Shown here piece after piece: positions 25,101 through 37,480 of a stretch of DNA of 64,000 nucleotides (its first letter is position 1; every line of letters starts with the position of its first letter). The position numbers were made by a program, and so were the translations under genes. The notes under the pieces are model-generated. The model was not told the DNA's origin and ran no database searches. It saw only the letters and a program-made list of their open reading frames with translations. The DNA comes from Tetrahymena elliotti 4EA (Eukaryota; Ciliophora; Oligohymenophorea; Hymenostomatida; Tetrahymenidae). The stretch spans positions 298,178 through 362,177 of the forward strand of contig JH720300.1 in the NCBI GenBank assembly GCA_000231825.2, written 5' to 3'.

Positions 25101-27355
25101 TAAAGGAATTAGTGCATTCCTTTTCCATATTTCATATTCGCATACTTTTATCCTGTGTTATCTTAGTCAATCACAACTATGTCATTGTTTTCTACTTTGT
25201 ATCTCTCATCCCTCTTCCAGCTCAAAGCTTCAAAAGCATTTTATATCCAAATTTCCAACTAAGATTTGGCGAATTCAATTAAATTAGCAGGGATATGCTT
25301 CTTCATTCCTTCATTAAAATCTTTATGCTCAAAAAATAATTTAGAGATTTTTTCTTTGACAAATTATGTTTTATCAGCAACTAAGATTGAACCATTTTGT
25401 CCCTGTAAATAAATGTTATTTTAGTCATAGCATTCAGAATTTCCACTAACAGTAATCCAGATTTCATAAAGGAAGTCTTTGAGCTTACTTAGTCCTTTAA
25501 TTTCTTTTGCTAAAATTGTTTTATGATTGTGTTAATCAATAAACATGCAGTCTACTTCATCAACTATGCAAAACTCAATAGCTCTATCACCTCTTACATT
25601 TTTCTATTCATGCTAGTGTGCTAAATAGTCACCTCCAAATTGAGACACTTCACCATATAAAATCTAATTATTTTAATAAACTTATAGCTTATCTTTTGTT
25701 TCCTTATTTTCTTCTAAATAGTGTGCTTTCAAATTTAGTTCTCTATAAAACTTCTAGAACTCTTCACAATCTCTTTAGGCAAGTATTTTACTTGATGTAA
25801 ATATGTCTACTTTAAGACCAAGCTAAGCTTAAGTAGCAGCTAATAAAGCTACAATAATTGATTTGCCTTCACCTGTATTTATTTGAAGTATTCTTCCTTT
25901 ACTTTCATCCTTAAACAAAAAGCATAAAGCACTTATAAGTTGAATCTCTCTAGGCTAGTTTTTAACTTTGCTCATTGCTTTGTAAGCATTCACTAAAGCA
26001 TAAAGTATTTTACTTTTCTATGTTTTAAATATGTCAGTAAAATTTTGATTAACATTATAATAGAATTGCTGCTTGTTATTTAATTCAAAGAACTCTATTT
26101 TAAGTTATTCTATAAAATCTAAATTTAAACTACCTCCTTCAGACCTTTTCTTAATATAATCATAATAGGTAGGCTATTTTAAGGCATTAATTGTATTTTA
26201 ATTGTTATTTTCATTAGAATAGACAAAATTCATGGCTTATGGCATTTAATTTTGATACTATGTTGCTTGAACATTACTGTAATTTTAGTAGATGTTTTGG
26301 TTATTGCTAGGCTTTTGCTACCAGTCTTATTTATTTTATGGATAGATATCTGACTAAAACCTATGATTTTAATGAGCTTATTAGACATTATTACTGTAGT
26401 TGTTGTGAGTTATTTGACTTTGAGTAACAAAATTATTGGTTTAAGGCATTTAATTTTGATTTGATGCATTTTGCATGTAGTCATAATTGTTGTAGCTCTT
26501 TTAGTTATTGTTAGATTTTTGTTAGTCTTTTCGACTTTATGGACAGATATTTTACTAAAAACTAAGATTTTAATCTGCGTAAAGGAATTTATTATTGTTG
26601 TTGTTGTTGTTGTGGTCGTTGACAATAAAATTATTTTGTTTGAGAATATTTATGTCTTATGATATTTAATTTTGATGTTAGAAGCTTTGCGTGTTGCTGT
26701 TATTGTTGGAGCTATTTTGGTAAAAGCTAGGTTTTTGATAGCTGTCTTATTTATTTTATTCTGACTAGAATCTATGATTATTACTGTTGTAGTTACGAGT
26801 TATTTGACTTTGAGACTAAGTTTGATTATCCTATAAACTTTAACATCTTATGATACTGCTGTATTCAAATAACATTTCTATAAATTTATTGTCATTACTA
26901 ATTAAGTATTATCCTAAAATAGATGATAAAATGGCTAACTAAGCAGATTATTGAAAATCATGAGATGAATCAATTAATAAATCAATATTTTAATTTGCGT
27001 GCTAAAATTCTTATGAGTTTGTGATGCTATTACGAATATTTTAGCTATTGAATTAATTGAGAGCCATATTTTTTGCTTCTTTATTGATAACACATCTTTT
27101 GAACAGATTGAAAAAATGCTCATTAATGGTTGATGATTTTCTATTGTCAGTAAATATTTCTTTTGTGGTATTTAATGTTAACTTAAGATCTTACATATAT
27201 ATTTACTAATCTTCAGTGTAAGGGCAGCTCATGAAGACGTAAATTTATTGCTTTTTACCAAAAATATTCCTCCCATTTTAGCTAAATTAGTCCAATAGTT
27301 ATTGAATGGAGTTTATATTTGAAAGTCCTTTTTAGATTTATTATTAATTGATCAT
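22196..27355 (-). CDS. Eukaryotic SecA-like DEAD/DEAH helicase-type ATPase
   Basis: About 1,700 residues; one intron (24550-24612). ATG at 27355, TGA at 22196. Residues ~1-160 are an unrecognised domain. Residues ~160-400 are Q/N-rich with imperfect repeats. The SecA-type motor follows: Walker A INTGEGKSIIVALLAA (~495), the SecA-like VRGDRAIEFCIVDEVDCMFID (~585-600), a GLTGTLGTDKS box (~790), VSTNIAGRGTDF (~900) and, after the intron, GGLHVIL with NRRIDYQAFGRAGRCGQ (~925-945). The KYGKGMHQFLQLKEG segment also matches the SecA order. Residues ~1000-1200 are a Gln/Glu-rich coiled coil. A hydrophobic GILIFGAVQIGVGFLLLE segment with IPLVRGGIQDLIQGVK follows, then a helical tail. Bacterial SecA is the ATPase of protein export. 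Eukaryotic nuclear-encoded relatives like this lack an obvious Sec role, and function here is unknown. It has ciliate codon usage and an intron, so it is resident rather than contamination. Confidence 0.85.
26215..26830 (-). repeat. Imperfect Q/N-rich coding repeats in the SecA-like gene
   Basis: The protein segment carries at least three diverged copies of a unit like QSQIT.N.YSNN...NHRFQS, then QNKQD..QKPS..QN and an ...NQMPQ end. At DNA level the 18-mer gagttatttgactttgag occurs exactly at 26407-26424 and 26797-26814, and aggcatttaattttgat recurs near 26240 and 26443. A run of Asn codons (gtt/att repeats on the plus strand) lies at about 26590-26615. Confidence 0.7.
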
Positions 27356-27594
27356 TAATAATTTCAATTTAAGGTATCTTTTGATTATTTATGTTTTTTA
27401 TTTTATTAATCTGTCCAAGAATCTCTTTTTTTCCTTATATTTTAAAAAAATATTTTTATTTTAATTAATAACTCATTATATAAACAAATTCAATTAGATG
27501 AAAATCTTCTTGTTTGATTATTTATCAATCAATTAAATATTCTAAATATTAATTAGAATATTATTTGATCATCTAAATTAGTAATTAATATAAT

Positions 27595-27732
27595 TCATGT
27601 TTTCTATTATATATCCAGTGGAGGTAGACCACATTTTTCCTATTTGAGGTTTTCCATGACTACACTTAATTTTAGGTTATTTTATTCTTCCATAATTTAT
27701 TTAACTGCTAATAATCCTATCCCGAAACCCAT
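27595..27732 (-). CDS. Possible 45-residue membrane micro-protein
   Basis: A short frame starting MGFGIGLLAVKQIMEEQNN and ending at TGA 27595-27597. It is locally GC-richer than its surroundings. Upstream the frame stays open and reads EYIRRAIFQIFFLMGFGIG, a convincing membrane helix preceded by positive charges, but I find no in-frame ATG there; a 5' exon may be missing. It lies just upstream of the SecA-like gene on the same strand. No family recognised. It could be a chance frame. Confidence 0.25.
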
Positions 27733-28726
27733 TAAAAAAAAAATCTAAAAAATAGCTCTTCTAATGTATTCCCTTTAAATATCTATCCTTTTCAATAAAA
27801 GATAATAGCTAAATAGATTTAAAGTATCCTAAGTTTTTTAAACATATAAGTGAATAATGAATAATGTTTATTGATTTGTAAAGAATGATCACAAAAATAT
27901 TATTTTTTTTTGAATAATTTCTAAATAATTTTTAAAAAAATTTTTAAATAAATTATTTTATAAAAAATTTGATTTAAAAATAAATCATAAGTGCTGATAA
28001 AATATTTCCTAAACTCTAAACTTTTAAATTTAATTGTCACTAATTTTGATATAATAAAATATTTTTTTACATAGTGTCTAAACTTAATGATTAAGATTAA
28101 AAATATCTAACATGAGATATAGAAATTTATATTAATACCTTATCTTTATTCAATTACAAAGGAACTATTTAGAAGAATAAAAGAAATAGCAAACTTGCAA
28201 AGATGAGGCAAATACTAGAACTTACAGAAATTAGATTACCTACTTATTATCAACAGTTTGTAATCAATCAAAAATTTCGCGAATAATTATTTTCTTAATT
28301 TAATGTTACAGTTTTTTTTGATAAAAGAAAATGACAATCAGTATTTATTTATTCGAGTATTTACTCACAAAAATATATAATTTGGTATCGATTATTAGCT
28401 AAATACTATAAAAATCAAGTCATAAAAAGCATGAATGATGAAAAATAAAAAGGAAAACAAAATAGATATCAAAGTAAATTGAAAATTAGATATAAAATTT
28501 ATTAATGAAATTGTGAGTAAGTTAAAAAAATTAAGGAATTATAAAATGCAGAGAGGAATGAAAGTATAAGTAAATGATTTGTAAATATGACTTAAAAATT
28601 TACTTCTAGTTTAAAAGCTGATTTATTAGCCAAAAGAAAGAACAATTATTGAAAATAAATATTTATTAAAGGGTAAATTAATTACATTCACCAAGCTATT
28701 AAAAAATTAAGATTTCTTCAAAGAGC
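27733..28726. other. Intergenic region between divergent genes
   Basis: About 1 kb of AT-rich DNA between the minus-strand genes and paralogue 3 on the plus strand. It probably holds divergent promoters. No further coding or RNA signal seen. Confidence 0.4.
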
Positions 28727-31700
28727 ATGTTTAATTTCCTTAAATTTATATTTTTTTGCTATCTATTTATCATAGTGAAAAGTAAAATTTCTTTAAGTTT
28801 ATAGCTTCCTTCACTTATTTTTATTTAAAGCTGCTTACTATGTTGGTTTTTAAACATTTATGGGTGATAATTGGGATATTGAAGAAGCAGCATCTTGGAC
28901 TGTTACTAATAGTCAATGCAGCAAAAAATATTCTGTTACGCGCTGTGGAAAAACACAAATTTTAGGGGGTTATGAATGTTTAGCAAATAAAGCAGAAATT
29001 TCAAGAAGTTTCACTCTACCTCATCATTGGTCTATTTACATTAAAGTATCTTTCTGGCTGATTGATTCGTAATATACTTACTAATTCTTAGCTTTGCATC
29101 ATTAGATCTATAATTTTTAAAATAATTAGATGGGATTCAGAGTCTTTAATTATGAAGCTTGGTAACATATAAATTACAGAATTAAGAGATCACTCACCTT
29201 CAGATGACAACTTATGTGGTGCAACTTCGAATTGGCTAGGTCTTAATAAAGAAGCGTATTTAGATAGAAAATATGATAAAACACTAGAGAATAATCCTCA
29301 TTATGAAAGGCAAGTTACAGCTGTTTTTACTTCAAATCTTGATGGTAAAGCAGATGATGAGAGCTTTGGAATCAATAAGTAAGATCTTAAATATTCAATA
29401 ATATAAATTCATTTTATTTTTCAAAATAATGTCTTCAATTAATGAAAAAAAATAAATAATTATTAAAAGCTTTTAGCTACTAATAGACCCATGCAATCCT
29501 ACCTGTAATTAATGCCTAATGGGACCTGAATCTTTCAGTAATTTTTTATTAAAAATTTAAAAATAAATCATTAAATTAGTAAATATCATATGAAATAGAT
29601 TGCTTGAACTGTTGGGATAATGCTACATTTATCAAATATAGAGATGATTATGTTTTATGCACATGCAGCTCTACAGAATTTTATTATGCCTAAAAAGGAA
29701 AAAGTTGCAAGAAAAACTGCCCAATTACTAATACATTTTAGGGATTTTGCAAGTGTAATTAAGGTTATTATACAGTATCTAAAAATGTACCATGCAGTGA
29801 TCCCGTTTGTACTGAATGCAAAAAATGTGATACTTCTTGTAAGGATTGCTCTGGCCCAGGTCCCACTTCTTGTGTAACTTGTGCAGATAATTTATATAAA
29901 TAGACTTATAAATCTCCTGATGTGCCATCAAGCGATCTCAACTTTGGAAAAACAATATGTCAATCTAAGTGTTTAAATGAAAGCTATTTTATAGATTAGG
30001 TTAGAAAAGAATGCATCAAATGCCATCCTTCATGCAAAACTTGTAATGGGGAACTCTCTCAAGAATGTCTTTCTTGCCCAAATGGGTTTTATCTTGATGG
30101 AAATGATATAGGAGGAGGAGTTTATGTTGGTGGTTGTGTTTCTTCTTGTTCACAAGGATATTACAAGAATAATTCTACTAAAAGATGTATGAGATGTAAT
30201 CTTACCTGTATTGACTGTAAAGATGATTAACCAGATTACTGTACATTTTTTAAAAATAAACTCTTTCTCCTCAATTTAAATTCTTATTTTCAACAAATCC
30301 AATAATTTTAAAAATTGTTTACAAGAGAAAATTTAATGTAGATTCTCTAGATAGTTCAATTTTATTTAGTTTAAAAAATTCAATTATAGGGAAATACCAT
30401 CGTTAAAAAGTTAAGGCTAGATTTATCAAACTCTTCATTATTTCTAAATTTTCATTACAGATACAAATCTCACTACTAAAATTTGAATATAAAAACACAG
30501 AGTTCTTTTCAAAATGATTAAACTTGCATTAAAATAATTTTTAATGATCCAATATTAAAGAAATACATACTAAAATGAAATAATATCAATTTACATAATA
30601 AAATAAATTCTCAAAAATTTTGAAAAATATAACTTTTAAAAATTTAAAACAGATAATTGAATATTTAATTTGAAAATAACTCTTTAAATAAGGTACTGAA
30701 TGCAAAACAAAACTTTTATTGCTAGATGGAATATGCTATGACAACTGCCCAGATGGATATTGGAATGATACTCCAAATAAGATGTGTAGAAAATGTGATG
30801 TAAAATGCAAAACTTGCCTAGGAAGTTCAACATTTTGCACATCTTGCACAGGGAATTACTATTTTTTGGAAAAGTAAAATAACTGTCTAAATAATGCTTG
30901 CCCTGATGGAATGTATAAATACAAAAATACTTATAATGGATTAAATTTTTGTTATAAATGTCACTCAAATTGCTTAACTTGTGATAATGGTAATTAGGAT
31001 AACTGTTTAAGTTGTGATCCTGCTATTGGATTTCTAAAAGGGAGCATTTGTTCGACATGTAATTTAAATTAATATGGAGACACAAAAGATTAAATATGTA
31101 AGCCTTGCAATTCATAGTGTGCTACTTGCGAAGGACCTAACCAAGATTAATGCAGAAGTTGCACAGGATCTCTCTATTTAAGTGATAAAAATTGTAGTTT
31201 AACTTGTCAAGATACAACTTATCCTGATACTTTAACCAATAAATGTACTTAATGTGATAGTACATGCTAGAATTGTACAAATGCTGGTCCAGATAGCTGT
31301 TCATCATGCCCTTCTGGTAGATACTTAAAAGGTAGTTCTTGCTTGACTTCTTGTAATCCTAAAGGAGAATACCCTGATAATAAAAATAAGTAATTTTATT
31401 ATTAAAATTTGGTCTAATTTAAATTAATGTTTATTTAGTGCTTGTGGAATTTGCCATGCAGAGTGCTTGAAATGTAAAGATGAAACTCAATAAGGTTGTA
31501 CTGAGTGCTCCTCAAATAAATATTTGTAGGCAAATTCATGTGTTGATAACTGCCTTTCTGATTTATTTGGATTTGAAGAAACAAAGTAATGCTTAAAAGA
31601 GTGTCCAGAGGGTTATTATGGAGATTTAAAAAGCAAAAAATGTGTTAAGTGCGAAGCTTTTTGTCCAGTTTGTAAATCAGCTGGGTTCACTAATTGCTAA

Positions 31701-34700
31701 AAATGTGCAGGAGATTTATTTTTATAAGATAGTTCATGTTTAACATAATGCAAAACTGGGTTTTATCCAGATATCACTGATAATAAATGCAAAAAATGCC
31801 ATGAAAGTAAAAATTAAAATAAAAATTAATTTTATAAATTTTTTATATCTAAAATTAAAGCTTGTTTAGAATGTTCAGGTGAGACTAAAAATAATTGCAC
31901 TAAGTGTTAAAGTAATTTGTATTTTGGTTAAAATACATGCTATACTAAATGTCCCAACAATTAGTATGGAAACTAAGTTACTATGGAATGTGTTTAGGAG
32001 TGCCCTCTAGGTACATATGGAAATCAAAATGAAAATTTGTGTAGAGGATGTCATAGCAACTGTATGTAATGCTATGGTCCTTCATTTTCTTAATGCCTCA
32101 AATGCAATTTAGGGTCTTTTTTGTTTGATAGTACTTGTGATATGTGTCCTTCAGGATATTTTAAAAATGAATAAACAAGAAAATGTGATCCTTGTTTTGA
32201 TAAGTAAATTTTAGTAATTTTATACAAATAAAAAGATTTTTTCTTTATTAAAGTTGCACATAATGTGATGGAGGATCTCCTTCAGATTGTTTAAAATGTA
32301 CCTTAGGTTATTACCATTTGAAAGAAAAAAAAATGTGTGTCTCAACTTGTCCAGATCCTTTCTTTTCAGAAGATAATAATCCAGACTGTATACTTTCTTG
32401 CTCATAATCCAACTAGTATGGCAATCCAATTACTCGTTAATGTGAAGATTGTCATGCTTTTTGCAAATAGTGTTTTGGTCCTGGCAATTAAAATTGCAAA
32501 AGTTGTTAAATAAATTACTTATTCTTAGAAAGCAGTAAATATTTTTTCTTTTCTTCTGATAAAAATAAACAAATAACCATTAAAAATGAACTTATCTTAC
32601 ATTTTCTACTTTTTACTATTTTTCTAATACTTTTGAACTTTTATAATTTAAAATTTTTTGAAAATACACATTAAATTTCTTAACTATGCTACTAATTTTT
32701 TATTTAGAGAATGGCTTTTAATTAATTTTGATTAAAAAATTCCTCAAAAATAAAACAAGAAAAGTTTGCCTTAAAAACTAAAAAACCTTATTAAATAAAA
32801 AATAGAAAATATTTGTACCAAAAAGTGTCCCTAAGGATATTACGAGAACTACATTAGCTTTACTTGTGATCCTTGTGATAAATCTTGTTAAACTTGCTAT
32901 GGTAGATAGCCAGATTAGTGCCTTTCATGCTAAGAACCTAATTTTTTACATTAAAATTATTGTACAAATAGTTGCCCACAGAATTTATATAAGGACCTAG
33001 ATAAGTTATAATGTGTAGAAGATTGCTCTTTGTATAAGCCAAATAGATTTGCTAATAAATTATCAGGAATGTGTTAGATTTGTAATTCAGCATGCTAGAA
33101 ATGCACAGGACCATCAAATAAGGAATGTTCTGTATGCAATTCGTCTCATCTTCTTCTTGAAAATAATTGTATAGAATCTTGTCCTTTAGGATATTATGCA
33201 GTTTATAAAGATCCTAATTCAAAGAATTAAATTAATTAGCCAGTTACTGATGATTGCATGAAGTGCCATAAAAATTGTTAGGATTGCTTTGGACCTTCAG
33301 AGAACGAATGTAGAACTTGTACAAAAGGTCTTTATACTTTTTCTCCTTCATCAAGTGATAATATAGTAAATCAAAAGAAATAGTGTGTTACTAAATGTCC
33401 TGATCAATACATTGTGAATGAACAAAAGATGTCTTGTGAAATATGCCCACCTTACACTTATTTTGAAAATGGAGTTTGCAAAGGTAAATTCACTCAAATA
33501 ATTTATTAATAAAAAAATAATTTTATACAATTTTAGATTGTCACTATTCTTGCTTGAAATGTTCGGGATAAACCTAATTTGATTGTATTTTATGCTCTTC
33601 TGAAAGATCTGTTTAGGAAGAAGATGAACCAGTAAATGGATAATGTAATTGCAAACAAGGCTATATGGAGACATTTTCTCACGAATGTGATCAATTACCT
33701 GTTATAGCTAAAACCGTAAATAAATCAGTTTTTGTTTCTTTGATGACTTCAATATCTTGCTCTATTATTACTGGGTTGCTAAGTTCTTCTGCTTTTTCCT
33801 TCCATTAATTAGTAGAAGTTTCGCAGTTTACTGGATCTCTTAAATTTGCTAATGTTACTTATCCTTTAAACATAAATTTCTTATTTGAAAGTGTTTCTTC
33901 AGATCAAAGCAATAAAATTTTTGAAAAAAGTTCATCTTCAAAATAAAAAACAAGCAACGTAAACAGTTTTTAATAGAATAATTTAAAACAATTATTAATA
34001 TTTTTAAAATATCTAGTTAAGAATTTTAATGAGCCAATCGGATATGTTATAGTTAAAAGATGATAATGAGTCTCCTTAATTGTGGAAGCAATTCATTTTC
34101 ACATTAGTTATTAATATTAGTTCTTGGTTAATTGTGTTGATTCTAAATTTAGCAGTAATTCACATGAAAGTCAAATATGATTAGTCATAAAAATTAGAAA
34201 AATTAAGAGTAATATTATAATATACTCTTCCTATTCAAGCATTCTTGAGGACTTCACAAGAAGTTTTTATGTTCATTTTCTTAAGTGCCTATTTCAGTAC
34301 AAGCTTAGATGTATTTGGATGGATTAATTTTGTATATTTAAGTATAACTATGCTTTTTGTATTTGCTATCATAATCAAAATATCTGTTTAGGAAGTTTAT
34401 GAGAAAAAAAGAAATCAAGCAGATAAATCTGGAGAGTATTTAATTGCTGTAAAAGGTAAAAAAAATAAAATAGTAAATTATCCACATCCTTTGAGAACCC
34501 TCTTATACTTTTTTAAGGATAACAAATTTGCTAGAAATTATTACTCTTTGTCCCTCCTTTTTAAGTTAATAAACATTTTCTCTCTTGTGTTTACTAGTAA
34601 TCTTGTAATACAAATGATTGTAATGATAGTAACAAAAGTCCTCTTTATTTCTTATATAATGATTTGCAAGCCCTATAAAATAAATTATTACAATCATATA

Positions 34701-36329
34701 AACATATTTAATGAAACCCTATCTTGTACAATTCCTCTTACTATTCTTATCATGCATAATACTGAAAAGGATGAATCTAATTATAATTTATTCGGATGGT
34801 TAATAATGATAGAAATGCTATTTTTATTTTTATTTAACTTTGTCTATGCTGTGTTTGAAATTGTGATGGTTGTCAAGATTTACATCTCAAAAAAATTAAA
34901 AAATTCGAAAAAGTTTGCTAAAATAAATTCAGAGAAAATTTCAAATTCTGTTGATTAATCAGTTGATAACTAGTCTATTCTATTTGATAAGAGTGTGGTA
35001 AAAAATATGACCTTAAGAGGAGGTAACGATCACAATATTTTCCAATAATAAAATACACCTTAAAAATAAGATTCAAAGAAAGATAAGATAAAAGTTTTAT
35101 AAATTACTCAAAATTATTAACAAACAAGTAATTAATCTATGGATGGTTAAGTAATAAAATAAAATACTATTTACCCACAAAGCACTATTGAAATAGATAA
35201 ATATTAATTAGAAAATACAAATTTATATCAAAGACCAAAGTCATCTTGTTAATAGGAAAGAGATGAAGATTATAATATTAAAGACTAGTCTATTTTGAGA
35301 GATGATGATTAATATTTAAATGAAAATGATGATAATATGGGATTCCCTCTCTCTGTTTATGGTAAATAGCTCGAAAACGATCAAAATCAATCAACAATCA
35401 AAAGAAAGAAAAAAAATAAAAAGAAAGATGACTAAAAAGTTTGTTTTGTAAAACAAAACGAAGAAGATACTTTAAACTAAAAATAAGTTGATAATCAAGC
35501 GAATCTTATTGATGCTACTTTATTGTAAAATACATATAAATCAAAGTAGGAAGAAGATAATGATGATGGTTAATAGAAATAATAAAATATATCTTAGATA
35601 AAAGAAAACGTAGGCATGAAATAGCAAAAAAGTTTAGATGATATTTTATAAGAAAAACATGTTTCTGAAAGAAGTTCTCTTGATTTGATTAAAGTGATTG
35701 AATCAGAGTCTAATTCATTTAGCTTATAGAAACAACTATCAATTCAATAAAAGCTAGAAAATATATAATCAAATTCTTAAAATAAAGGCTCTGGTAATTT
35801 TGAAGAAACTTAAGGAGAAATTGTTATCACAGAAGTTATTTCAAAGTAAAAGAATGGTTTATTAGGTTCCGGCTATGATAGAGTTCTTAATTCAAGTAGA
35901 AATTAAAGGGAAGATAAAAGTCTAAAAGTAATAGATTTGTAATAAGAATAAAAATAAGCTTAGCAAAAAACTGTTTTAGAAGACACTTAAATATTATTTA
36001 ACAAGCAAATATCTAAATAAAAGGAAATAAGTAATAAAGTTGTTGATAATTCTAATTTATAAGACTCATAATCAAATAAATTTAATAATGACAGTAAACT
36101 TTCAGATTTTAGTGAAAAAGATAACATAACTTTTAAAAAGGGAGGGTTGTTTGGTGGTATAAGTGAATTTAAAATAAAAAGAGTAGTCTAATCTAAAACT
36201 ACTAATTCAAGTCCTATGAAATAAGCAAAAAATAATATCAGCTCAGAAAAATAACATCAGTCAAAATCAATATTAGAATTTATCAAATAGAAAGTTGTAA
36301 AGCAAAACTTATTTAAAGAATAAAATTGA
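28727..36329 (+). CDS. Giant cysteine-rich multi-pass membrane protein, paralogue 3
   Basis: About 2,100 residues. Exon 1 (28727-28781) is a signal peptide (MFNFLKFIFFCYLFIIVK). A 49-nt intron (28782-28830) leads to TAYYVGFQTFMGDNWD and the N-terminal domain (CGKTQILGGYECL, HHWSIYI, FWLIDS|WDSES across intron 29069-29129). Cysteine-rich repeats run from about 29490 to 33660, interrupted by a 452-nt intron at the conserved position (30241-30692). Membrane spans follow from about 33720 to 34900, with the motif CKPYKINYYNHINIFNE. The tail is highly charged and Q/N-rich, with SILEFIK near the end; TGA at 36327-36329. It is more diverged from copies 1 and 2 than they are from each other, and the SecA-like and LRR genes separate it from them. 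A membrane role is clear; ligand or channel function is unknown. Confidence 0.85.
30241..30692 (+). other. Over-sized intron (452 nt) of paralogue 3
   Basis: GT...AG intron (gtacat...aataag) splitting a Cys codon as T|GT, flanked by DDQPDY-C-TECKTKL. It is the positional homologue of the 528- and 809-nt introns of the other two copies. Confidence 0.7.
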
Positions 36330-36947
36330 AAAAAAAAATGTATCATACAAATTATTTTGAAGAATCAAAAATTATTTATTTTCACATTTTTCTTTTGTTT
36401 TTAAGATTAAGTTTTTTAAAACTGTTAGTTGATTGTAAGAATTTATATTAATAAATAATGAATAAATTCTATGAATTTAATTTACAAACAAACATTTTTT
36501 ATAAGTGTTGCTCATAAAAATTGCTAATATTTCAAAAATTTGGTTTTTTTGACTAAAAACCTCTTATATCATTTTCTGTTATGTTAGATTGAATTAATTT
36601 TTAAATTTTACTTGGTTTAGATAAGCATTTAATTAATTAAATTGAAAGAAGTTTAATTAAATGAATGGCACTTTGATAAATAAAATCATTTTTAGATTTA
36701 AAAATCAATTATACTAGAGTTCTAATTTATATCAGATATTTTAATGTGTTTACATAAATTAAAGGTAAATTCATTATGTGTATTGACCAGGTTTATTTAT
36801 ACTAAAATAGCTATATGTAATTTTAATAGTATATTAAATATCATAATAAATTTCCAAAACGATATCGATCAATATCTTTTTTTGTTTAAAAATAATTAAA
36901 TTAAAAAACATATCAAATAAATAATTGTTTATAGAATATAATTGAAA
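36330..36947. other. Intergenic spacer
   Basis: About 0.6 kb of AT-rich DNA downstream of paralogue 3. Nothing recognisable. Confidence 0.5.
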
Positions 36948-37337
36948 ATGTTGAAGCAAAAAGATTAAGAAAAAGTAGCTAAAATTAGGGAAAATTAAGT
37001 ATAGCTTATAGGTTCATTACAAAAAGCAGAATAAAGCGTTGAATAAATACATAGTAAACTAATAAATTAGAATATGAAGTAGGCAGAGACAATTAAAAGT
37101 ATAAATCAAGATGTTGTATTTATTGAGAATTAAGTAGAAAAAATGAAATCTAAGATAGAGGATATTACATCTAAGATATTAAATTTAGTTGAAGTAAATG
37201 AGTAAGTGAATAGAGAAGTAATGAATAGATAAGCTGCTGTAGTTATTTAAAAATGTGCAATAGAAATCGAACAATATTAAAATAAAAAATAAAAGGATTT
37301 GGAAGATTTAAAGCAAAATTTTAGTAAATTGGCCTGA
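36948..37337 (+). CDS. Small coiled-coil protein, unidentified
   Basis: A single uninterrupted frame of 129 residues (ATG 36948, TGA 37335-37337). It is rich in Lys, Glu and Gln with heptad-like spacing of Ile, Leu and Val throughout (for example KSINQDVVFIENQVEKMKSK), ending KDLEDLKQNFSKLA. No membrane segment, zinc ligand or catalytic motif is visible. The size and all-helical nature resemble small subunits of coiled-coil assemblies (BLOC-1- or kinetochore-like), but I cannot assign it. Convergent with the HflX-type GTPase, with only about 140 bp between the stops. Confidence 0.55.
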
Positions 37338-37480
37338 TAGATTAATTATAAATGAGTTGATTATGGATGAAATAAAATACAAAAACAAAAACAAATAAAT
37401 GGGTTTTTAAAATAAAAAATGTTAAATAAATTTCGATATATTAATACAAAATAAATTTGCAAAGAGTTTTTATGTTTTTT

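Noticed and set aside
26590..26615. GTT trinucleotide run as an independent microsatellite
   Set aside because: It is the Asn run of the Q/N-rich coding repeat of the SecA-like gene on the other strand.
33351..33674. 107-residue minus-strand frame inside paralogue 3
   Set aside because: It lies antisense to clear cysteine-rich coding sequence and has no features of its own.
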